Source of the DNA: Methylobacterium sp. J-030
GTDB lineage: Bacteria > Pseudomonadota > Alphaproteobacteria > Rhizobiales > Beijerinckiaceae
NCBI RefSeq assembly: GCF_022829545.1
Contig: NZ_JAKSYM010000322.1
Location: 1 to 64,000, forward strand
Direction: 5' to 3'
Length of the DNA: 64,000 bases
Made by a program: the position numbers and the translations under genes. Shown piece after piece: positions 40,380 through 50,434 of the stretch. Numbering within the stretch: the first letter of the stretch is position 1; each line of letters begins with the position of its first letter. Below the pieces are notes generated by a model that ran no database searches, had not been told where the DNA came from, and saw nothing but the letters and a program-made list of their open reading frames with translations.

Positions 40380-41100
40380 AGATCCATCGCCATCGACAAG
40401 CAGGTAGGTGCGCGGCGCGCCCTGGAAGAAGGTCCCGAACGAGGCGACGCCGGTCCAGGAGCGCGTCCCCGTCACGTTCTGCACGCTGGCCCGGACCGCG
40501 TCCGGCGCCCGTTGATCGCGGTGGCGTAGCGCAGGCCGAGATCGAGCCGCGCCCAATCGGGCAGCGCCTGCCTGTTCCCAAGATCGACGAACTGGCGCCC
40601 GGTGTAGAGCGCCGCGCCGTCGAGGGTCAGGCCGGACAGTCCCGGCAGGTCCCACTCGGCGCCGAGGCTCGCCTGCACCGCCGGCACTCCGATCGGCCAG
40701 TGGCCGAGATTGGCGGCGAGCGCCGTCCGGACGAGCCGCCCGTCGAGCCGCGTCACGCCGCCGAGCACCCGCACCTGCGGGGTGATCTCGCCGAACAGGC
40801 TGAGTTCGAGCCCGCTCACGCGCTGTTCTCCGGTGGCGGCGAAGCGGTTCTGCGGGCCGAGTTCGCCGCCGGGCTTCGTGATCCGGAAGGCGCTGAGCGT
40901 CGCGCCGAAGCGGCCGAGATCGAGCTTCACCCCGGTCTCGACCTGCCGGGCCACGGCGGGCGCCAGGATCTCGCCGGAGTTCCTGGCCACCGTCGGAGCG
41001 AGATCGCCCCGGCTCAGGCCCTCGACGGAGTTGCCGTAGAGCGCGACCGCCTCCCAGGGCCGGACCACGAGGCCGGCGACCGGCACGCGATCAGACTTCG
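40380..41100 (-). pseudogene. TonB-dependent siderophore receptor remnant
   Basis: The minus-strand translation from about 41100 to 40505 matches the C-terminal half of siderophore receptors (VAGLVVRPWEAVALYGNSVE, GRFGATLSAFRITKP, LYTGRQFVDLGNRQALPDW). A frameshift near 40500 moves the match to another frame (SVQNVTGTRSWTGVASFGTF), which then loses its ending near 40380. The plug domain and signal peptide are absent. The gene is decayed and truncated at both ends. Confidence 0.82.
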
Positions 41101-41252
41101 CAAATACGGTCGGTTTTTCGATCGGTTCGATAAATGTAAAGTTTGAAATTGATACATTTCGGCAGGCGCGGACCATGAAAATCTCGGTGCCGCGGCCGTC
41201 TCCAACCCTGTTTTGAGTCTTCAATCCTTGATCGAGACGGATCTAAAAGATT

Positions 41253-41266
41253 ATGATTGGAATCAT
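41253..41266. promoter_or_regulatory. Fur/Irr-like palindrome upstream of the receptor remnant
   Basis: ATGATT-GG-AATCAT is a perfect 6+6 inverted repeat in AT-rich DNA, upstream of the decayed siderophore receptor. It resembles iron-responsive operators of Gram-negative bacteria and may be a relic of iron regulation. Confidence 0.4.
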
Positions 41267-41509
41267 TCGATACCTTCGTATGTCAGGTTGATACTACGTC
41301 TGAGGAATCAACCGAAGCATTAAATTCCCCCCAGACCTTCGCCCCGGCGATTCACGAAAGGGCTCCGGCCGCAGCCGTTTCACGGTGTCCGGGCTGGGGG
41401 CGGGGATCACCGCGTGTGGTCATGACCTGATGACAGGGAACACGATTTTCCACTTCCCCATGTGGCTGCGATGTTCATCCATCCGAGTCGATGCCATTCC
41501 CGCGTGTCA

Positions 41510-41533
41510 CCCTCCCCCCTCTGCGAGGGAGGG
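41510..41533. repeat. GC-rich hairpin (CCCTCCC / GGGAGGG)
   Basis: A 7-bp perfect stem with a 10-base loop, similar in type to the hairpin at 13219. It lies downstream of the ABC exporter gene (minus strand) and may act as its terminator. Confidence 0.45.
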
Positions 41534-41658
41534 CGCGTGGTCGCTTCGACCTGCCGTACCGACCGACCGGTGATGCCCGGCTCGTCCGACGACACCGTGA
41601 AACGGCTGGGCTCAGCCCTTCGGGAACCCGTCCCGACCGAGCGCGGTGATCGCGCGCC

Positions 41659-43434
41659 TCACGCCGCGAGCGGCAGCCCCTCCTCGGCCTCCGCCTCGGT
41701 CGCCATGAACTGCGCCCGGGCGAGTTCGGCGAAGCGGCCGCCCTCGGCCACCAGGTCGTCGAAGGTGCCGGCCTCGACGATCCGGCCCTCGTGGAACACC
41801 AGGATCCGGTCGGCGTCGCGGATCGTGGCAAGGCGGTGGGCGATCACGAAGGTGGTCCGCCCCTCCATCACCGCCTCCAGAGCCCCCTGGAGCTTGCGCT
41901 CGGTGGCGGCGTCCAGCGCCGAGGTCGCCTCGTCGAGGATCAGGATCGGCGGGTTCTTCAGCAGCGCCCGGGCGATCGAGAGCCGCTGGCGCTCGCCGCC
42001 CGAGAGCGACCGGCCGCGCTCGCCGATCACCGTGTCGAGCCCGTTGGGCTGGCGCGCCAGGAAGGCGCTGGCCTGCGCCCGCTCCAGGGCGTCGAGCATC
42101 TCGGCATCCGTGGCGTCGGGGCGGCCGACCTGCAGGTTCTCGCGGATCGAGCGGGCGAACAGCATCGGCTCCTGGAACACCACGCCGATATTGTGCCGCA
42201 GGCTCGCGAGGCCGATGTCGCGGACGTCGATGTCGTCGATGCGGATCGCGCCCGAGGCCGGATCGAAGCTGCGGTGCAGGAGGCCGAGCGTCGTCGACTT
42301 GCCGGAGCCCGTGGTGCCGACCAGCGCGATCGTCTCGCCGGGGCGCGCCGTGAACGACACGCCGTCGAGCGCCCGACGCTGGCCGTCATACGAGAAGGTC
42401 ACGTCCTCGAAGGTCACCGCGCCCTCGAAGCGGGCGACCTGTCGGGCATGCGGCCGGTCGGCCACCGCCGGGACGGTGTCGTAGATCTCGAAGAACTCCG
42501 CGATCTTCGGCGCCTGCTGAAACAGACCGTTAACGAAGCCGACCACATGGTCGAGCCGGGCCACGAAGGCGGTGGCGAGGCTCATGAAGGCCACGACCTC
42601 GCCCACCGTGGTGGTGCCGGCCTGATAGAGCCAGATGCCGGTGACGAAGATCGCCGTCATGGTGATGGTCGCAGACGCCCGGGTCGCCACGTTGGCGAGC
42701 GCCCACCAGGACAGGACCGGGATCTGCGCGGCGAGCAGGTTGGTGATGATGCCGCGCATCGCCTCCTTCTCGGCCTTGGCGCGGGTGAAGGACTGGATCA
42801 CCGCGACGTTGCCGAGCGCGTCCGAGGCGTGGGCGGCGAGGCCCGAATTGAATTCCTCGACCTGCCCCTGGAGCGCCTCGGTCCGGCGCATCACGAAGGT
42901 GGTCAGCGCCGTAAACGCCAGCACCAGCACCACCAGGATCGCGCCGAGCTGCCAGTTGATGAACAGCGTCATCGGCAGGAGCACGCCGAGCGACACCAGG
43001 GCGACCAGATGGTCGCGGAAGAAGCCGAGCCACAGCCACGCCATGCCGTTCGTGCCCTCCAGCATCGCCTTCAGGACGCGGCCGGAATGGTTGGCCGAGT
43101 GGAAGGCGAGCGGCAGGTCCAGCACGTGCTCGAAGTAGCCCGCCATCGACGACAGCCGGTTGCGGTGGGCCAGCCGGTCGGCGTGCAGCGCGATGAACAC
43201 GCCCGCCGCGATGGTGAAGAAGCCGAACGCCACCCAGGCGGCGAGCAGCGGCAGCATCGTGCCCATGGCGTCGCCGCCGCGCTTGAGATGGCTCAGCTGA
43301 TCGATGATCCGGCCCATCAGCAGGGGCTCGGCGAAGGCCGCGACCGCCAGCACGACGTTGGTCAACGCCAAGCCGATGGCGAGCCGCCGCTCCGCCTTCA
43401 GGAAACCCAGGACCCGCCCGTACAGACGAACCAT
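41659..43434 (-). CDS. ABC exporter, fused permease-ATPase, cyclic glucan exporter type (NdvA/ChvA-like)
   Basis: 591 residues. Six membrane helices (about 1-310), then an ATPase domain with Walker [10 protein letters not shown], signature [12 protein letters not shown], Walker [13 protein letters not shown] and switch His in VIAHRLAT. The opening [23 protein letters not shown] segment and total length recall NdvA/ChvA, which export cyclic beta-1,2-glucan in Rhizobiales. It works as a homodimer in the inner membrane. The start at 43434 has GGAG 8 bases upstream. No glucan synthase gene is adjacent, so the substrate is tentative. Confidence 0.82.
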   Translation of the reverse strand: MVRLYGRVLGFLKAERRLAIGLALTNVVLAVAAFAEPLLMGRIIDQLSHLKRGGDAMGTMLPLLAAWVAFGFFTIAAGVFIALHADRLAHRNRLSSMAGYFEHVLDLPLAFHSANHSGRVLKAMLEGTNGMAWLWLGFFRDHLVALVSLGVLLPMTLFINWQLGAILVVLVLAFTALTTFVMRRTEALQGQVEEFNSGLAAHASDALGNVAVIQSFTRAKAEKEAMRGIITNLLAAQIPVLSWWALANVATRASATITMTAIFVTGIWLYQAGTTTVGEVVAFMSLATAFVARLDHVVGFVNGLFQQAPKIAEFFEIYDTVPAVADRPHARQVARFEGAVTFEDVTFSYDGQRRALDGVSFTARPGETIALVGTTGSGKSTTLGLLHRSFDPASGAIRIDDIDVRDIGLASLRHNIGVVFQEPMLFARSIRENLQVGRPDATDAEMLDALERAQASAFLARQPNGLDTVIGERGRSLSGGERQRLSIARALLKNPPILILDEATSALDAATERKLQGALEAVMEGRTTFVIAHRLATIRDADRILVFHEGRIVEAGTFDDLVAEGGRFAELARAQFMATEAEAEEGLPLAA

Positions 43435-43717
43435 CACGACCGCTCCGCCACCCCTGGCGCGGCCCGTGTGACCCGGGTCCTGCGCCGATCTTAAGGAGAT
43501 TCGCCCGGCCGGCGGCGTCGCCGTCCCTGCCGCCAAACCCTTCGTACGACAGGGGTATGCCAGGCTCTGCCTGAACGCGCGATGACGGGCCGACACAGGG
43601 TCGAAATGACCTTTTTACCGTTCGTTCAGCAAGGTTTCCCAACCCTTTGGCCTATCGGGCCGTTTTCGGAGCAGGGTTCCGGTTTCTCTTGACGATTCGG
43701 CATCGGGCGCCCGCCTC

Positions 43718-44491
43718 ATGGATCTCGCAACCGCACTCGGCCTACTCTCGGGCCTCGGCGTCGTGGTCGGGCTGATCATGCTCGATGGCGGGCATTTCGG
43801 CGCCTACGCGTCGGAGCACGCCGTGGTGGTGGTGTTCGGCGGCGCGACCGCGGCCACGATGATCCGCTTCCCGTTCTCGGTGATCCTGCACGGCCTGCCG
43901 ATGGGCCTGCGCTACGCCTTCATGATGCGCTCGGTGAAGCCGCAGACGCTGATCGAGGAGATCACCAGGATCGCCGAAATGGTGCGCAGGAACGGGCCCA
44001 TCGCGCTGGAGAACATGGAGATCTCCGACCCGTTCCTGGCTCAAGGAGCGCGCTACATCGCCGACGGCTACGACCGCGAGTTCATCCGCGACACGATGGA
44101 GCGGGACCGCGACAACTTCCTGATGCATCTCGACGAGGGCTCGAAGGTCTACCGCGCCTACGGCGACTGCGCGCCGGCCTGGGGCATGATCGGCACCATC
44201 CTCGGCATGGTGGCGATGTTCGCCAACATGTCCGACCCCTCCAAACTCGGCCCCGCCATGGCGACCGCGCTGCTCGCCACCCTGTACGGCGCCGTGATCG
44301 CCAACCTGATCACCCTGCCGCTCGCCGACAAGCTGCACGTGAAGCTCGAGGAGGAGGACGTGTCGCGCTCCCTGATCATCGACGGCATCCTGATGATCCG
44401 CGATCAGAAGAGCCCGACCCTGGTGCGCGAGATGCTGGTCGCCTATCTGCCGCACACCCATCGCGAGGCGCTGATGGAAGAAGCCGCCTGA
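43718..44491 (+). CDS. motA: Flagellar motor stator protein MotA
   Basis: 257 residues with four membrane helices. The large cytoplasmic loop (about 70-150) carries charged residues for rotor contact. Helices 3 and 4 contain AWGMIGTILGMVAMF and MATALLATLYGAVIANL, typical of MotA/PomA. The protein couples ion flow to flagellar rotation together with MotB, whose gene starts one base after the stop. No other flagellar genes are visible. The upstream 283 bases contain no obvious terminator. Confidence 0.9.
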   Translation: MDLATALGLLSGLGVVVGLIMLDGGHFGAYASEHAVVVVFGGATAATMIRFPFSVILHGLPMGLRYAFMMRSVKPQTLIEEITRIAEMVRRNGPIALENMEISDPFLAQGARYIADGYDREFIRDTMERDRDNFLMHLDEGSKVYRAYGDCAPAWGMIGTILGMVAMFANMSDPSKLGPAMATALLATLYGAVIANLITLPLADKLHVKLEEEDVSRSLIIDGILMIRDQKSPTLVREMLVAYLPHTHREALMEEAA

Positions 44492-44492
44492 G

Positions 44493-45326
44493 ATGGCCAG
44501 GCGGAAGCGCGGCGGCGCGCATGGCGGCCACGGCTGGTTCGTCACCTTCGCCGACCTGATGGCGCTCCTGATGAGCTTCTTCGTGATGGTCGCGGCGTAT
44601 TCCACGCAGGACCAGAAGAAGATGCAGTTGGTGGCGGGCTCGATGCGCGACGCCTTCGGCGTCAACAAGGACTCGAAGTTCGCCGGCATCATCGAGTCGG
44701 AGGGTCTCCCGGCCGCCGAGCACGTGAAGAACCTGCGCGACATTCCACCGGACGAGGCCACCGACCGGACCACGCCGCCGCGGCTCGAGACGAGCAGCGC
44801 GTTCGGCCCGACCGACATCGGCGAGCCGGAGCATTTCGGCCTCGCGGCGACCTCCCTGCGGCAGGCCCTGCAGAGCATGCCGGACTTCGCCGAATTGTCG
44901 AAGAACATCGTCATCGCCCGGACCGAGCGGGGGCTCGACATGTCGATCGTCGACCAGGACGGGCGCTCGATGTTCCCAGATGGCTCGACCCGGCCCAACG
45001 ACCGCACGCGGCGCCTGCTGGAGAAGCTCGGCCCGGCATTGCGCCGCATGCCGAACCGCATCGCCGTCACGGGCTTCACCGCCACCGACCGGCCCGGCCA
45101 GCGCCCGGCGGCCCCGCCCTGGGAGCTGTCGGCCGGACGCGCGATCAGCGTCCGGGAGATTCTGGCGCGGTCCGGGGTCCCGGACGACCGGTTCGCCGCG
45201 GTCACCGGCAAGGCCGACACCGAGCCGATGTTCCCCGACAACCCCTACCTGCCGGCCAACCGGCGGGTGACGGTGACGCTGCTCAAGGAGGCGCCGCCGG
45301 TGCCGAACGTGAGGGGGCTGCCGTAG
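44493..45326 (+). CDS. motB: Flagellar motor stator protein MotB
   Basis: 277 residues. A short basic N-terminus leads into one membrane helix containing FADLMALLMSFFVMVAAYS, whose Asp is the ion-binding residue of MotB. The periplasmic part ends in an OmpA-type peptidoglycan-binding domain (NRIAVTGFTATDRPG, LSAGRAISVREILARSG, NRRVTVTLL). It forms the stator with MotA from the coupled upstream gene. Confidence 0.9.
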   Translation: MARRKRGGAHGGHGWFVTFADLMALLMSFFVMVAAYSTQDQKKMQLVAGSMRDAFGVNKDSKFAGIIESEGLPAAEHVKNLRDIPPDEATDRTTPPRLETSSAFGPTDIGEPEHFGLAATSLRQALQSMPDFAELSKNIVIARTERGLDMSIVDQDGRSMFPDGSTRPNDRTRRLLEKLGPALRRMPNRIAVTGFTATDRPGQRPAAPPWELSAGRAISVREILARSGVPDDRFAAVTGKADTEPMFPDNPYLPANRRVTVTLLKEAPPVPNVRGLP

Positions 45327-45333
45327 GGGCGGC

Positions 45334-45846
45334 CTACTTGGCGGTGAGCAGCGCCCAGTAGACCTTGTACTTCGAGCCCGGCGCGTAGGCGGTGGCGATG
45401 CCCATCCTGGTCGCCTTCGGGTCGAGCATGGTGGCGTCGTGCGGGGCGCTCTCGCGCCAGCCCGAGAAGGCCTCGGCCAGGGTATGGTAGCCCGCCGAGA
45501 GGTTGGCGTTCACGTCCGCGTAGCCGAGCCGCTCCACCGCGGCCTTGACGGTCTGCGCCCGGCTCGGCCGGTCGGCCAGCGCCATCGACGCCGCCTCGGC
45601 CTCGGCCAGCCGCTGCAGCTCCGGATCGACCGCGAGCGGTGCCGCGCCGCGGTTGCGGCGATAGGACGAGATCATGTCGCGGGCCGCCTCGACATCGATA
45701 TGCGCGCTGGTGTTGGCGAGCGGCAGGTAGATGCTCGGCAGCGCCGAGGAGGCCGGCGCCTGGGCGGCGCAGGCCCCGAGGAGGGCCGCCAGGACCGGGA
45801 CGCAGAGCGCCGGCCGCAGGCTTCGTCTCACGCTTCGTCCGCCCAC
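45334..45846 (-). CDS. CAP (SCP/PR1-like) domain lipoprotein
   Basis: 170 residues. The lipobox LAALLGAC places the lipidated Cys near residue 26. The rest is a CAP domain (ISSYRRNRGAAPLAVDPELQ, AFSGWRESAPHDATMLDP), with the GWRESAPH segment matching the conserved pocket. Such bacterial proteins sit in the envelope; their function is largely unknown. GTG start at 45846 with AGGGA upstream. It is convergent with motB, 7 bases apart. Confidence 0.82.
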   Translation of the reverse strand: MGGRSVRRSLRPALCVPVLAALLGACAAQAPASSALPSIYLPLANTSAHIDVEAARDMISSYRRNRGAAPLAVDPELQRLAEAEAASMALADRPSRAQTVKAAVERLGYADVNANLSAGYHTLAEAFSGWRESAPHDATMLDPKATRMGIATAYAPGSKYKVYWALLTAK

Positions 45847-45927
45847 GGTCTCAAGGTCCCTGCTGCGGCATCCGGCTCGGATGCCTGAGCCATATAGGCA
45901 GGGTTCGGCGGATCCGCATCCGCCCCC

Positions 45928-48642
45928 TCAGCCCCCCGCGCTTCGCAGCGCGCGGTCCCGCTGGGCCCGAGCCCCCTCCCCGGCCTCGGCGGCGGGTGCC
46001 CCGGCCGGCGCTCCCAGTCCGAACCGGCTCGCGATCTCGCCCATGGCGCTCTGCATCGCGTCGAGGCCCTGCACGGTCACGATGCTGGCGCCGGGGCCGA
46101 GCGGCGGGATGAAGCCCGCCTGCGACAGGGTCGCGAACACGGAAAAGTTCAGGTCGGTCAGCACCTTCTGGCCGAGGCTGACGTCGGTGATCCAGACCAG
46201 CAGCTCGAATTCGAGGAACGGATCGCCGATCTTCTTGAACACCACCCGGGGTGCCGGATCCCGCAGAACGTCGGCATGGGCCTGCGCGCAGGCCGTGATC
46301 ATCTCGGCGGCCCGGACCGGGTCCTGGTTGCGCAGGACGCTGACCGTGATGCTCACCCGCCCCGAGCGGTCGCCCCGCACCCGGTTCTTGACCACCCCGG
46401 AGATCAGGTTCGAGTTCGGCACGATCACGGCCGAGCGGTCGAAGGTCTGGATCTCGGTGGAGCGCACCGAGATCCGCTTCACGATGCCCTCGGAATCGCC
46501 GATCACCACCTGGTCGCCGACCCGGATCGGGCGCTCCCACAGGAGCAGCAGGCCCGAGACGAAGTTGTTGACGATCGATTGCAGGCCGAAACCGATACCG
46601 ACCGAGAGCGCACCGGCCACCAGGGTGAGTTTTTCGAGGCTCAGGCCGAGATACGAGAAGGCGAGCGCCAGGGCGAGCAGGAAGCCGCAATAGCCCGCCA
46701 CCGTGGTGATCGAGTTGCGCAGGCCGGCGTCGAGGTCGGTGGCCGGCAGGTAGGTGTTCTCCAGCCAGCGCTGGATGCCCTTGGTGATGAACACGCCGAC
46801 CACCAGGATGCCGATCCCCAGCGCGATGCTCGACAGCGAGATCGTCACGTCCCCGACCTTGAAGCCGAAGAAGGCCTGCCGGACCGACGACACGATGTCG
46901 GTGGAATCGAGCCCCCAGGGGGCCAGCACCAGCAGGGCGGCCGTCAGGAATAGCACGACCCGGGCGGCGCCGGTCGCCAGGACCGAGATCTGGTTCAGCG
47001 AGCGCTTGCGCAGGCCGGTATTGGCCTGGAGCGCGGTGGCGAGCCGCGTCTCGCCGGCGAGCGCCTTCCCGACGAACACGTCGACGCTCTGGACCAGCAG
47101 GTACAGCAGCACCAGGACGCCCGCGGCCCAGGTCAGCTGGTCGATCAGGAAGGTCGCGAAGGCGACGTAGCCCACCAGCGCGCCGAGCCCGATCACCGCC
47201 ACCGCGGCCCAGCCGAGGAGCCGGGCCGGCCCGCCGATGCCCGTGGTGGTCTTGGTCGGCACGTAGGGGCCGAAGCAGGCCTCCTCCTCCTGCTCGGTAT
47301 CGGCGAAGCGGTGCAGGCCGATCGCCAGGATCAGCGCGGTCGCCACCGCGCCGAGGCCGCGTGTGGCGATGGAGATCGGCAGGGCGGCCGAGATCCCGGA
47401 ATTCAGGGCCTCCACGGACTTCACGATCGTCACCACCGTGGCGATGCCGACCGCCAGCCGCGTGAGGCGCGCGGCTGCCTCGTCGCTCACGGGGGCGGGA
47501 CGCCACGCGGGTTTTTCCGGGCTGAGCAGCCCGTCGCAGAGCGCCTCCACGAAGGCGATAAAGGCGAGCCCCCCGGAGATCGCGGCCGCCACCGGCAGGA
47601 GCCGGGACGGCAGGAGGTTGGTGGCGTCGAGCGCGTAGTAGACCGCGTAGGAGCCCGCCACCGCCGGCACCGTCCCGAGCAGGATCACCCGCCACGCGGC
47701 GAGCAGCCGCGCCCGCCGCGACGGATCGGTCTTGCCCGCGTCCCGGTGGGCGCCTCGGGGGGCGATGTTGCGCCGCCCGAAATACAGCGCCACCGAGATC
47801 CCGAAGGCCAGCCCCAGGAACAGCAGGTTGGCGAGGCTGCCGTTGCGGGAAAACAGCAGGCCGATGTCGGACAGCGCGCTCTGCAGGGCGCGCGTGTCCC
47901 GGGGGATGTCGGCCATCACCTTGGTCCAGAGGCCGGGGCCGATCAGCGGCTGCGAGCGCTGGAACAGGTCGCGGGTGAAGGATTCGCGGCGGCGGTTCGA
48001 GACGCGGTCGACGATCTGGTCGCCCTGCACCACCAGGGAGCGGGCCAGCCGCTGGGTCTCGTCGATCCGGGTGACGGCGGCCTCGCGCTCGGCGCGCTGC
48101 TCGGCGACCTCGGCGCTCTCCTGGGTGTCCTTGGGCTTCGGCCCGAGCTGCGTCAGCCGCTCGCGGGCGGCCTCGAGCGGTGCGTCGAGCCGCGTGACCA
48201 GGGCGCGGATCTCGTCGGTGACCGTGGCGGCACTGTCGCGGATGGCGGTGAGGTCGGCCACCGTCAGGTCGGTATGCCCGAGCTGCTTCTCGCGGGCGTC
48301 GAGCTCGGCCTTGGCGGCGTCGAGCTTGGCCCGCACCGCCTTGAATTGTTCCGGGAGTTCCGTCTGCACCGGGGCGGGTCTCGCGTCGGCCGGCTTGGCC
48401 TCGGCGGGTTTGGCCTCGGCGGGCTTGGCGTCCGTCGGCTTGGCGTCCGTCGGCTTGGCCGTCGCCTTGCCGGCCGGTGCCTGGGCGGGCGCTTGCGCGG
48501 GTCCCGGGGCCGGAGCTTGCGCGAAGGCCGGCCCGCATGCGGCCGTCGAGAGACTCAGCATCAGGGCGGCGAGGAGGGCGGGCAGGCGGGACGGGCGCGC
48601 GCCGCCATCCGGCCTGGGGGTACGCGCTGGCGTACGAGTCAT
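45928..48642 (-). CDS. Large MscS-family mechanosensitive channel (DUF3772 type)
   Basis: 904 residues. A signal peptide (about 1-40) is followed by an Ala/Pro-rich linker with repeats of KPTDA, KPAEA and KPADA (about 60-85), a periplasmic coiled coil (about 95-215), about ten membrane helices, and a C-terminal MscS channel core (GFGLQSIVNNFVSGLLLLWE, VGDQVVIGDSEGIVKRI). This matches the large MscK-like/DUF3772 channels that release solutes under osmotic shock. The start at 48642 has AGAGG about 6 bases upstream; an ATG at 48690 is in frame. Confidence 0.88.
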   Translation of the reverse strand: MTRTPARTPRPDGGARPSRLPALLAALMLSLSTAACGPAFAQAPAPGPAQAPAQAPAGKATAKPTDAKPTDAKPAEAKPAEAKPADARPAPVQTELPEQFKAVRAKLDAAKAELDAREKQLGHTDLTVADLTAIRDSAATVTDEIRALVTRLDAPLEAARERLTQLGPKPKDTQESAEVAEQRAEREAAVTRIDETQRLARSLVVQGDQIVDRVSNRRRESFTRDLFQRSQPLIGPGLWTKVMADIPRDTRALQSALSDIGLLFSRNGSLANLLFLGLAFGISVALYFGRRNIAPRGAHRDAGKTDPSRRARLLAAWRVILLGTVPAVAGSYAVYYALDATNLLPSRLLPVAAAISGGLAFIAFVEALCDGLLSPEKPAWRPAPVSDEAAARLTRLAVGIATVVTIVKSVEALNSGISAALPISIATRGLGAVATALILAIGLHRFADTEQEEEACFGPYVPTKTTTGIGGPARLLGWAAVAVIGLGALVGYVAFATFLIDQLTWAAGVLVLLYLLVQSVDVFVGKALAGETRLATALQANTGLRKRSLNQISVLATGAARVVLFLTAALLVLAPWGLDSTDIVSSVRQAFFGFKVGDVTISLSSIALGIGILVVGVFITKGIQRWLENTYLPATDLDAGLRNSITTVAGYCGFLLALALAFSYLGLSLEKLTLVAGALSVGIGFGLQSIVNNFVSGLLLLWERPIRVGDQVVIGDSEGIVKRISVRSTEIQTFDRSAVIVPNSNLISGVVKNRVRGDRSGRVSITVSVLRNQDPVRAAEMITACAQAHADVLRDPAPRVVFKKIGDPFLEFELLVWITDVSLGQKVLTDLNFSVFATLSQAGFIPPLGPGASIVTVQGLDAMQSAMGEIASRFGLGAPAGAPAAEAGEGARAQRDRALRSAGG

Positions 48643-49176
48643 GGGCGACCTCTCGTCGGGCGCGCCGGACGTCCGGTCGTCGTCCGGCATCGGCGAATCG
48701 GCGGCGATTGGGGACCGGGCGGGCCTCCTGGCGGCCCGGCGCTCTGGGGGAGCAATAGGGCGAAACCGTGCCCCTGCCCACCCTGCACCCGATCCGGTTG
48801 CTTTCCGGCCCGGCGAGACAGCCTGCGCGTGCGTCCTGTGGGTGCGTCCCTCGGCCCGCCCGGAAAAGCTTCACAAGGGTGTCACGCTGGGATTAGATGA
48901 ACACCTGATGGACAGGGCCTTTTCGTCTTCACGCGAAAGGGCACGGCCGGTGATCGCGCCGGCTTGGCCCGGCCGCGTTCCGGATCCGACCGCCTCGACT
49001 GGCGCCCCTGCGCGCCGGCCCGCCGCCCTGTTGCTCCCTCCGCCTCTCCCGCCAAGCCGGTGCCCTGCATGTCGGCCCGCTCTCGATCGGCCTCGGGCCG
49101 GATCGGACGGGCCGGTGGGGCGCCGGCGTGGTCCCGCGCGTTATCCGCGCACGCAAGAGTCCGAAGAGTCGCGCCG
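48643..49176. other. Intergenic, 534 bases
   Basis: A divergent region between the MscS channel and the HNH gene. A weak inverted repeat (GCCTTTTCG / CGAAAGGGC-like) occurs near 48917-48941. Longer in-frame starts for the HNH gene exist here but have atypical, Arg/Pro-rich translation and are not believed. Confidence 0.35.
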
Positions 49177-49725
49177 ATGATGGATCTCCAAACCCTCGTC
49201 CTCAACGCGGATTATCGGCCGCTCTCCTACAATCCGCTCTCCCTGTGGTCGTGGAAGGACGCGTTCACGGCCCTGTTCCTCGACCGGGTCACCCTGGTGG
49301 CGAGCTACGATGTCGAGGCGCGCTCGCCGTCGCGGTCGCTGCGGGTGCCGAGCGTGGTAGCGCTGAAGAACTACGTGGCGCTCGCCCGCAGCCCGGCCTT
49401 CACCCGCTACAACATCTACCTGCGGGACGGGTTCAGCTGCCAGTATTGCGGCCTGCGGCTGCCCTCGGGCGGCCTGACCTTCGACCACGTCGTGCCGCGC
49501 TCCCGGGGCGGCCTGTCGAGCTGGGAGAACGTCGTGGCGGCCTGCTCGCCCTGCAACCTGCGCAAGGCCAACCGGACGCCGGACGAGGCCGACATGCCGC
49601 TGATGAACGCCCCCCGCCGGCCGACCCGCTACGAACTGCACCACCGGCAGCCCGAGTTCGACCACCGGCAGTATCACCACACGTGGCTCGACTACCTGTA
49701 CTGGGACAGCGAGCTGGAGAGCTGA
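49177..49725 (+). CDS. HNH endonuclease
   Basis: 182 residues. The N-terminal half (TLVLNADYRPLSYNPLSLWS) is shared by a widespread alphaproteobacterial HNH group. The HNH core holds zinc cysteines CQYC (about 88-91) and CSPC (about 123-126), the catalytic His in TFDHVVPRSRGG, and Asn in ENVVAAC. GAAGAG precedes the double ATG (49177/49180). It is a solitary gene with no restriction-methylation partner, so a role in DNA repair or phage defence is uncertain. Confidence 0.88.
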   Translation: MMDLQTLVLNADYRPLSYNPLSLWSWKDAFTALFLDRVTLVASYDVEARSPSRSLRVPSVVALKNYVALARSPAFTRYNIYLRDGFSCQYCGLRLPSGGLTFDHVVPRSRGGLSSWENVVAACSPCNLRKANRTPDEADMPLMNAPRRPTRYELHHRQPEFDHRQYHHTWLDYLYWDSELES

Positions 49726-49793
49726 AGCGGGCCTGCCCGCAGCAGGTCCTCGACACGACGAAGCTCCCGGCCCCACGTGAGGAGGAGCCCAGC

Positions 49794-50119
49794 ATGCCTC
49801 TCGCCATCGGAGCGAGCCCCGCAGGTCGGGGACGGCGTTCCGCGCCTTCCAGGCCGAACGGCCAGATCACGAGCGCCGGGACCTGATCGAAGGGGTTCCC
49901 GTGATGATGACGCCTCCCCGGTTGGCGCACAACGTCATCGCCACGAACCTGTAGAACCTCTCGAACGCCGCATTCGGGACCCGCGACGCCAGCTGTTACG
50001 CGGCGCAGAGGCCGGGGATCGCGTTCCCATGGCCGCCGGCCATCCTCGCCGGGAGGGGGAAGCAGGGCGGCTACGGGCCGGAGCCCGAGGTCGCCGTGGT
50101 CGATTACGATGCAGCCTGA
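49794..50119 (+). pseudogene. Uma2-family (DUF820) endonuclease remnant
   Basis: A frame opening at about 49833 reads FRAFQAERPDHERRDLIEGV then MMTPPRLAHNVIATNL, the start of Uma2 proteins. It is broken by TAG after ATNL, resumes with short matches (AAQRPGIAF, PEPEVAVVDYD) and ends at 50119. The initiating ATG (49794) is in a different frame, so at least one frameshift, one nonsense mutation and internal loss have occurred. Confidence 0.75.
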
Positions 50120-50150
50120 TCGACGCGCGGAACCGGGATCGGCGACCGCC

Positions 50151-50393
50151 TCACCAAGCCGGCGCGGCGCGGGGCGGCACGTTGTACATCGGGACGGCGT
50201 GGTTGCGCGGCAGGTAGTCCCGCACCAGCACGGGCGGGAGGACGACCGGCGCGACCGGGACGGGCCGCACCAAAACCCTGTGGCGGATGACGCGCCGCTC
50301 GGGCCGGTCCCCGGGGCAGTTGGCGGGGGAGGCCAGGACGGGCCCCGCGGCGAGCAGGGCCGCGGCGAGCGCGAGACGGCGGCGACCACGCAT
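50151..50393 (-). CDS. Small exported protein, 80 aa
   Basis: MRGRRRLALAAALLAAGPVLA is a signal peptide; the mature 60 residues are rich in Pro, Val and Arg (RVLVRPVPVAPVVLPPVLVR) and may sit at the envelope. GGGAG lies 7 bases before the ATG. No family recognised. It follows the outer-membrane protein gene on the same strand, 41 bases after its stop. Confidence 0.6.
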   Translation of the reverse strand: MRGRRRLALAAALLAAGPVLASPANCPGDRPERRVIRHRVLVRPVPVAPVVLPPVLVRDYLPRNHAVPMYNVPPRAAPAW

Positions 50394-50434
50394 GGACAGG
50401 CTCCCGCCGGTAACCAGAACCGGCATCTGCAGCA

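Larger units (their letters stand above)
41225..41658. other. Intergenic, 434 bases
   Basis: The first 110 bases are AT-rich and hold a palindrome at 41253. A hairpin repeat sits at 41510-41533. No gene was supported. Confidence 0.4.

Noticed and set aside
48964..49176. 71-residue N-terminal extension of the HNH endonuclease
   Set aside because: Arg/Pro-rich translation without similarity; the start at 49177 matches the family N-terminus and has GAAGAG upstream.
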